A DNA stretch of 11,677 nucleotides from CAYXVB01 sp964467785 (GTDB taxonomy: Bacteria > Bdellovibrionota > UBA1018). A program made the translations under genes and the position numbers. Numbering within the stretch: the first letter of the stretch is position 1; every line of letters begins with the position of its first letter. This document shows, piece by piece, positions 6,989-11,677 of this stretch. The stretch is taken from assembly GCA_964467785.1 (NCBI GenBank), contig CAYXVB010000115.1:1-11677 (forward strand). Reading direction: 5' to 3'. The notes under the pieces are model-generated. The model worked only from the letters and a program-made list of their open reading frames with translations. It ran no database searches and was not told the origin of the DNA.

Positions 6989-7055
6989 CGTCCCTGCTCC
7001 TTTTATTCAAACCTTTATTTCACGTCCGTCCGTGTTTTAATTTCAGCGCGGTACT

Positions 7056-8639
7056 TCAAGCCAACGGCCCGGGCAAGCCCGCCTGATGAGCCAAAAGCGC
7101 TACGGCCTCCATCGCGGCAACCACGGGGCCCACACTTCCCATGCCGGGGTAGGACTCTTCGGTCGCGACGTAAAGCCCATCTAGCCCTGAAACACACCCC
7201 AGTCCCTCGCCTTCGTACACCAGCAAGTCATCCGGAATCATCCCAATTTCTTCGTAAGGATAGACCTGCGCCATCTCCGCCGGCTCAGCGCCATCTCGGA
7301 AGTCCGGAAAAATCCGGGCAATCCTATACTCACTGAAGGGGACGATCTCGACCAGTTTCCGCAACATTCGCGCCGCCATCAGGCGCTGATACTCGCGATT
7401 GAGGGATGCCTGCTCGTAGGCAAGTTGCGTCCGGAGAAAAATCACCGCCTGCCCCGGCCTGCGGAATCCATATTCCATCGGATCGGCCCACTCCATTTCG
7501 AGCGCGGGACTGTCAGCCTCTTGCCACACCATTCGGTGAGTCATTCCTGGAGGAATCGCCTTCTCATCGACAAACACCGCAAACGAATATCGCCAACCGA
7601 TGATCCGGACCTGCTTGCGATACCAGACGGAACGCCTTTCCGAACGCTCCAACAGGCTCTCCGGCAGTCGTTCCGGCGAAACACCCAGGATTCCTGCCCC
7701 TGCCGCGATCATCTGTCCCCGATAGGACGACTGCACGCCAACAAAACGATTTCCTTCGGCAAATATTCGGATCGCTTCGCCACGCTCGGGAAAATGCACG
7801 CCGTATTTACGTCCCTGCCTCCGAAGAAATTCGCGGAACCGGGACATGCCGCCGACATACGCGCCGCTTGTGCCCGCCATACTGACCAGATGCAATAGCT
7901 CTGAACGCTTGACCTGCCGATTGCGGTCCCTGCCAGAAAGCCCCGCCCAGATCCCGCAAAGCGCTTCATAGAGGGCCGCACCCGAAACGACATCCTTGCG
8001 ATACTCGATCGCCGATTTCAGGTCAAACCAACGCTGCGCCTCGCGCCCGTCGCCTCGAAGCTCCTTACTCAATCGTGGCAGATATTCCCGCAAACTCAGC
8101 GGAACTGCCTTAGCCTTTAACGCTTTTCCGCTCTTAGAATCACTGGATGTCTCCAGCGTCAGACGATCGGGCCATTGCGACCAAAACTTCGGCACCCTCT
8201 CGGCTGCGCATGTCCACGCGGAAGAGATGCCCAGTTGGCGCAGCAAAGGCTCGCTATCGGTCCCCAGCTCGCGCGCAAGCTCCTCCAGTGTCCCAAGTGG
8301 ATCGGCCCGCACCTGCAATCGCAAATCCGGGGTAAGCACCTGAGGAATTCTACCTTCCAGCAGGAACTGCTCTTCCTCGTTCTTAAGAATCCCAAGCTTC
8401 GCGATACATTGCCCCAGTAATCCGTTCGCCGAGCCCTCGGCGATCAACGGATTAATCCCAAGGACAAAATTGGATTCGCGGTCTAGGAACGCTCCGTCCG
8501 AAGCAGCGACTACCGGAATGCCCTCGCCCACTGGCAGGACCAGCGCAGACAGACCGAGCCGTGCCGCCATCGCAGCGCTCAACAGTGCTGCTGGATGCTC
8601 ACCCAGTACGACCCAGTCATATTGATCCCGGAGCTTCAT
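7056..8639 (-). CDS. FAD-dependent oxidoreductase-like protein (distant phytoene dehydrogenase/amine oxidase type) with degenerate Rossmann motif
   Basis: 527 residues, exact function unknown. The N-terminus reads DWVVLGEHPAALLSAAMAARLG (8-29), the position and pattern of the beta-alpha-beta dinucleotide fold, but the GxGxxG glycines 2 and 3 are replaced by His15 and Ala18. The acidic residue expected at the end of strand 2 is Pro36. Near the C-terminus GLDGLYVATEESYPGMGSVGP (about 490-510) resembles the second FAD-contact motif of CrtI-like desaturases and related amine oxidases. The middle has no motif I recognise. The ATG at 8639 overlaps the stop of the hotdog gene as ATGA, the usual sign of coupled translation. 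A TTG at 8696 in frame would add 19 residues inside that gene and is less likely. Neighbours suggest a joint role with the Kal-like protein. It may be an oxidoreductase with altered cofactor binding or a non-catalytic relative. Confidence 0.7.
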   Translation of the reverse strand: MKLRDQYDWVVLGEHPAALLSAAMAARLGLSALVLPVGEGIPVVAASDGAFLDRESNFVLGINPLIAEGSANGLLGQCIAKLGILKNEEEQFLLEGRIPQVLTPDLRLQVRADPLGTLEELARELGTDSEPLLRQLGISSAWTCAAERVPKFWSQWPDRLTLETSSDSKSGKALKAKAVPLSLREYLPRLSKELRGDGREAQRWFDLKSAIEYRKDVVSGAALYEALCGIWAGLSGRDRNRQVKRSELLHLVSMAGTSGAYVGGMSRFREFLRRQGRKYGVHFPERGEAIRIFAEGNRFVGVQSSYRGQMIAAGAGILGVSPERLPESLLERSERRSVWYRKQVRIIGWRYSFAVFVDEKAIPPGMTHRMVWQEADSPALEMEWADPMEYGFRRPGQAVIFLRTQLAYEQASLNREYQRLMAARMLRKLVEIVPFSEYRIARIFPDFRDGAEPAEMAQVYPYEEIGMIPDDLLVYEGEGLGCVSGLDGLYVATEESYPGMGSVGPVVAAMEAVALLAHQAGLPGPLA

Positions 8640-9058
8640 CCCCTCGTGTTCCGCTGGAGGTGCAAAGGAGTCACACAGGTTCCGACCGCGCGGCAAACGA
8701 CCACGGCCTCCTTCAGCACCTCTGCGGAAGAGATTTCGACTCCTCCCCGATCTTTCGGAAGAGGCTGAATGACCTTACGAGCTTCAAACTCCATCTTTCT
8801 GGACGTCTTGCCGATCGAAACGATTCGCCCCACCGCCTCGATATAATCTCCGGCAAAAACAGGCGCCAAAAACTCGACCTTCTCATAGGCCCGAAAGAGC
8901 CCTTCATCCCCATCCAAGCGAATCAGAAGTTCTGTGGCCACGTCCCCAAATAGTCCAAGCATCCGGGCGCCGTCCACTAATGCGCCCGCATAGTGGGCAT
9001 CATGGCTGCTCATCCGCAAACGGATCATCACGTCAGGAATGCTCTTTGATTCTTGCAT
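8636..9058 (-). CDS. hotdog-fold protein of the 3-aminobutyryl-CoA ammonia-lyase (Kal) type
   Basis: 140 residues from the chosen start. The conserved block RMSSHDAHYAG (15-25), LVDGARMLGLFGDVATEL (27-44), DGDEGLF (49-55) and EFLAPVFAGDYIEAVG (62-77) matches, from memory, the Kal family, which removes ammonia from 3-aminobutyryl-CoA to give crotonyl-CoA in lysine fermentation. The single hotdog domain fits the family's usual length (about 125-145). Other lysine-fermentation genes (kamA, kamDE, kdd, kce) are absent here, so the substrate in this organism is open: any CoA thioester lyase, hydratase or thioesterase activity is possible. The ATG at 9058 is preferred because GGAGA stands 8 bases upstream; an ATG at 9109 in the same frame lacks a ribosome site. 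It starts 70 bases after waaA ends and overlaps the FAD-like gene by 4 bases. Confidence 0.75.
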   Translation of the reverse strand: MQESKSIPDVMIRLRMSSHDAHYAGALVDGARMLGLFGDVATELLIRLDGDEGLFRAYEKVEFLAPVFAGDYIEAVGRIVSIGKTSRKMEFEARKVIQPLPKDRGGVEISSAEVLKEAVVVCRAVGTCVTPLHLQRNTRG

Positions 9059-9128
9059 CGGCCGATTCTCCAGTCTTTGACGAAGCAAGGCCGAGTGTAG
9101 CACTGACATCCGTTGGAGACAATTGAGG

Positions 9129-10469
9129 TTATACCGTGTGGACGGGCAGGTTCCTGACTTTCTCGCGTAGCCGCTCGTAGACCCGCCCTGTCGCCCCTAA
9201 CCGGGCCTTTGCCTGTTCCTGCCAATCCCGGCGGTCCCGCTCCGTGACTTCAGTATGCTTTCCCATAAAAGGCAACACGCCCAAGGTCCTCAACCACTCT
9301 GCGATCGCATCGGCATCAGTTGTGATTCTCAATTGCAACGTTGAACGAAGCTCTTCAATTTCGGCAAAGCTCTGCGCGCGGGCCGGACCACAGGCGATGG
9401 GGACCCCCTGGATTGCCGGCTCAATTGTACTATGAACTCCGGCCCCGAAACCGCCTCCGACAAAAGCCCAGTCCGCGGCCGCATAAAGCTCGGCCAAAAA
9501 CCCCATTTCGTCCACAATTACAGCTGCCCTCTGCTTACTCTCGGACAATTGCGGTCTTTGTAAATCCAACAGGCGGGTTGATATCACCGGCCGATACCCG
9601 TGCTCGAGGATCCCGGAAAGTACACGCGTGGTTTCGCTATCGACATGATGAGGCACCACCCACAGCGTGCCCGAAATCTGATACAGACGATGACCGAATG
9701 CATCGAGATCTTCTTTCCATGCACTGCCGATCACTCCCCAAGGTCGCGGCAAGTCTCCCAACGCGGATATTAATTCCTTAGCTCGTTCACTTCCCCGATG
9801 AATTCGCTCAAAAACTCGGTCCCAACGCGGATCTCCAGTAGTATCCACGCGCGCAGTTGGAAAAACTTTACGTAATGGCTCCTGATCACTCTGCAACAGA
9901 GTAAGTAGAGAAAGATCCGGAAGAGGACACTTCAACCATCCAAGCGCTCTACTGACGAATTTAAGGGAGGAGCGCTCTTTTGCGCCCAAGATAAGGAGCG
10001 GAATCTTTTCTTCGGCAAGACTCGCCCATAGCTCGGGCCAAGCCTCATACTTGACAGTCACGAATGCTGAAGGTCTAAACCATCGAAAAGCGGCGAGCCA
10101 TTCCCCTTCCCATGGAGAATAACCCGCGAAAAGAAGTCGAGCCCCCGCTCCTTCGACACCCTTTTCAACTTCTAACGCAAGGCTCCGAACCTTAGTAATT
10201 GCTGAATCACTGAACACCGTGACCACCGCCATTCCACCTTCGGCAAGCCACCTGTAGATTACTGTCCAAAGGGACTCAAGTTCACCGACACTCGCTGCAT
10301 GAAACCAAACTGGAGCCTCGTTCGAAACAACAACAGGCAAATCAACCGCAAGAGTGCCGCGAGCGCGCCCCATAGCAGTGCATTTGAGTACGCCGCTTCG
10401 GATCACCCAATGACAGATTCTCCGATAAAATTGTACACGACTGAATTCGGAGCTTTCAGGGGACCCCAT
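9129..10469 (-). CDS. waaA: 3-deoxy-D-manno-octulosonic acid (Kdo) transferase, GT30
   Basis: Transfers Kdo from CMP-Kdo to lipid A precursor on the cytoplasmic face of the inner membrane, the first step of the LPS core. Of 446 residues, WFHAASVGELES (55-66) carries the conserved Glu63, the proposed general base in the family. VKYEAWPELW (139-148) carries the second conserved Glu142. GSAWKED (248-254), VVPHH (271-275), VIVDEMGFLAELYAAAD (317-333) and GGGFGAGVHSTIEPA (338-352) follow in the GT-B order expected of KdtA. The family's usual VGGSF..GGHN motif is changed to VGGGFGAGVHS. The N-terminal membrane anchor is poor: residues 15-28 are only weakly hydrophobic. The ATG at 10469 has AAGGGG 7 bases upstream and overlaps the end of the GT9 gene by 14 bases; a TTG one codon earlier is the alternative. 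The number of Kdo residues added cannot be told. Confidence 0.9.
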   Translation of the reverse strand: MGSPESSEFSRVQFYRRICHWVIRSGVLKCTAMGRARGTLAVDLPVVVSNEAPVWFHAASVGELESLWTVIYRWLAEGGMAVVTVFSDSAITKVRSLALEVEKGVEGAGARLLFAGYSPWEGEWLAAFRWFRPSAFVTVKYEAWPELWASLAEEKIPLLILGAKERSSLKFVSRALGWLKCPLPDLSLLTLLQSDQEPLRKVFPTARVDTTGDPRWDRVFERIHRGSERAKELISALGDLPRPWGVIGSAWKEDLDAFGHRLYQISGTLWVVPHHVDSETTRVLSGILEHGYRPVISTRLLDLQRPQLSESKQRAAVIVDEMGFLAELYAAADWAFVGGGFGAGVHSTIEPAIQGVPIACGPARAQSFAEIEELRSTLQLRITTDADAIAEWLRTLGVLPFMGKHTEVTERDRRDWQEQAKARLGATGRVYERLREKVRNLPVHTV

Positions 10470-11550
10470 CAAACTTCCCCTTGTTACCGACGATCAATCT
10501 AGCCACTTGGCCTGGAGGCAAAATCGACATACACCGATATCGATCCATTAGCCTAAAGCAGGATCTCCCGTCTTTTCCACAGGGCCGACACCAAAGGGGG
10601 GCGCCACTTGCCGTACTATCTGGTCTCCACGGACCAAAGCCCTGATCAGGTGCCGTTGGGCCAAATATAATATGTGCCGGCACGCCGACCGACTCAGCGA
10701 GATGCCCCAATCCGGTATCATTACCAATGTAGCCAGCCGAATGTGCCAGGACAAATGCGCACTCACGTAAACTGAGTTTTCCCACCGAATCGACCAGTTG
10801 GACACCCATTCCTTGAAGCTGCTTCACCAACTCGACACTTTCAATATCCCGGGAAGTGCCCATGACAATGACGGGTCTCTGAAGTAAAGAAACAAGACTT
10901 GCAAAACTTCGCACCGGCCAACGCTTACCCTTCCACTGAGAACCAGGCATCACACAATAGTACGGTGCAGAAGGCGTTTCTAATTGCTTTGGCCAATTCA
11001 TACCGACCAGAAGATGCCTCAAGTTCGGACGCAAATCCCCGCGCGCTCTTCCCAAAAAGCCGGCGTAACGATCAATGATTAATCCCGGTCTCCAAGTCCT
11101 GGGCCATAGCTCCTTGAAAAAAAAGTATCCCCAAGTCCTTATTCGAGGTTTGCGACAAACTTTCCAGACCGCTCTATGCCCATGTCCCGCCTTACGCCAC
11201 ATGTACTCAAAGTAGTGCTGAGCGATCCATGTCCTCAACGTCTGATGCAGGTCTATAACCTCATCATAAGCCTCAGCATGCAGCTCACGAAGGAGCTTCA
11301 ACCAGCCTCGGAGTCCGGATTTGCGATCAAATGCCCAAACGCGCCCTACATTCGGATGTCCATTCAAAACTTCCGAATATTCACGCGCCACTACCCAATC
11401 TGCCTTCTCAAAGGCTCCCAAAGCTCCACTCGCCAGAATCACATCACCCAAGCTACTCAGCCTGATGATAAGTCTATGCGCTGGTCTTCCGGGCTGAATT
11501 GTTACGCTCGACTGGATTTCCGCAGACATGTTTCGTTCAACTGATCCCAT
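10456..11550 (-). CDS. ADP-heptose:LPS heptosyltransferase-like glycosyltransferase, GT9
   Basis: Likely adds heptose to the Kdo-lipid A inner core in the cytoplasm. 364 residues from the ATG at 11550. HRLIIRLSSLGDVILA (25-40) is the GT9 opening motif, and Asp36 matches the catalytic base of WaaC/WaaF. PGSQWKGKRWP (202-212) and IGNDTGLGHLAESVGVP (265-281) with FGPTAPDQGFGPW (286-298) are the ADP-heptose-binding C-terminal motifs. Four cysteines follow (311, 314, 321, 330), as in many WaaF-type proteins. WaaC and WaaF types cannot be separated safely. No candidate start has a clear ribosome site: GTG 11562, ATG 11550 and ATG 11529 are all possible, and the shortest fits the family best. It overlaps waaA by 14 bases, consistent with sequential core steps. 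It appears poorer in G+C than the left half of the window, as is common for LPS genes. Confidence 0.88.
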   Translation of the reverse strand: MGSVERNMSAEIQSSVTIQPGRPAHRLIIRLSSLGDVILASGALGAFEKADWVVAREYSEVLNGHPNVGRVWAFDRKSGLRGWLKLLRELHAEAYDEVIDLHQTLRTWIAQHYFEYMWRKAGHGHRAVWKVCRKPRIRTWGYFFFKELWPRTWRPGLIIDRYAGFLGRARGDLRPNLRHLLVGMNWPKQLETPSAPYYCVMPGSQWKGKRWPVRSFASLVSLLQRPVIVMGTSRDIESVELVKQLQGMGVQLVDSVGKLSLRECAFVLAHSAGYIGNDTGLGHLAESVGVPAHIIFGPTAPDQGFGPWRPDSTASGAPLWCRPCGKDGRSCFRLMDRYRCMSILPPGQVARLIVGNKGKFDGVP

Positions 11551-11584
11551 GATAGCGATCACGGAAAGAGATCAGTACAAATAA

Positions 11585-11619
11585 AAAAACCGACCTCACT
11601 TTTTCAAGTGAAGTCGGTT
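11585..11619 (-). terminator. Rho-independent terminator following the 5S rRNA
   Basis: AACCGAC-c-TCACTT (11588-11601) pairs with AAGTGA-a-GTCGGTT (11606-11619): 7 and 6 bp around one C/A mismatch, loop TTTC. Read on the minus strand the stem is followed by a run of seven T, the correct layout for ending a transcript that enters from the right edge. Confidence 0.9.
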
Positions 11620-11630
11620 CTATTAATTAA

Positions 11631-11677
11631 ATGGGGGCATCGAGCTATCTTAGCGCCGGGCTACCCCGGTACTAATT
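11631..11677 (-). rRNA. rrf: probable 3' end of 5S rRNA (rest outside the window)
   Basis: The last about 47 bases, read on the minus strand, have no open gene and look like the 3' part of 5S rRNA. TTAGTAC precedes a 5-bp hairpin CCGGG-GTAG-CCCGG (11669-11656). Then comes GCTAAGATAGCTCGATGCC, which lines up with the loop E and helix V/I side of other 5S rRNAs (E. coli: GAGAGTAG...CTGCC). A C-rich end follows (GATGCCCCCAT), suited to pair with a G-rich 5' end. A terminator follows about a dozen bases later. The assignment is by eye; the 5' two thirds are not visible. Confidence 0.65.

Noticed and set aside
7068..7079. A short GC-rich inverted repeat (CGGGC-AA-GCCCG) near the end of the FAD-like gene as a terminator
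   Set aside because: The loop has only two bases, it is within codons, and no T-run follows.
8640..8696. A 19-residue N-terminal extension of the FAD-like protein from a TTG
   Set aside because: It lies wholly inside the hotdog gene, and the ATG at the ATGA overlap gives a start directly before the Rossmann-like segment.
8636..9058. A lysine-fermentation gene cluster
   Set aside because: Only the Kal-like protein points to it; no other gene of that pathway is present in the window.
1..11677. Mobile elements, CRISPR arrays, tRNAs, toxin-antitoxin or defence genes
   Set aside because: No transposase or integrase motifs, no regularly spaced direct repeats and no cloverleaf sequence were seen on either strand by eye.

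Overview
The window comes from a Gram-negative bacterium with outer-membrane lipoproteins and a lipopolysaccharide core. It is moderately GC-rich by eye, and every convincing gene lies on the minus strand. Gene content (Lol exporter, Kdo and heptose transferases, Flp-type pilin, Kal-like hotdog protein, large FadJ-type enzyme) is compatible with a Bdellovibrionota or other delta-type proteobacterium. That placement is an inference from gene content only.

Reading along the minus strand, from the right edge to the left: the 3' end of what looks like a 5S rRNA gene and its strong terminator (about 11585-11677), so an rRNA operon probably lies just outside. Next come two lipopolysaccharide inner-core glycosyltransferases, a GT9 heptosyltransferase-like gene and waaA/kdtA, which overlap by 14 bases. 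Then a Kal-like hotdog protein and an unusual FAD-oxidoreductase-like protein, joined by an ATGA stop/start overlap. Then purB (adenylosuccinate lyase) and, 12 bases later, a 63-residue Flp-type prepilin.

A 526-base AT-rich spacer follows (4894-5419). It has no convincing gene but much structure: a 14-bp inverted repeat whose loop holds a 10-base homopolymer, a 10-bp dyad resembling an operator, a small hairpin, and a plus-strand sequence with a perfect -35 box. Left of it is an outer-membrane beta-barrel protein with a periplasmic coiled-coil section, ended by a clear terminator. A promoter then drives a bifunctional beta-oxidation enzyme (fadJ type), whose end overlaps the start of a LolC/LolE-type permease cut off by the left edge.

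The genes fall into at least three transcription units: LPS core/hotdog/FAD/purB/pilin (possibly with internal promoters), the outer-membrane protein alone, and fadJ-lolC. Most are housekeeping or envelope genes. I see no transposon, CRISPR array, phage gene, toxin-antitoxin pair or recognisable defence system. The points most worth a second look are the structured spacer after the pilin gene and the coupled Kal-like/FAD-like pair, whose FAD-binding motif is degenerate.
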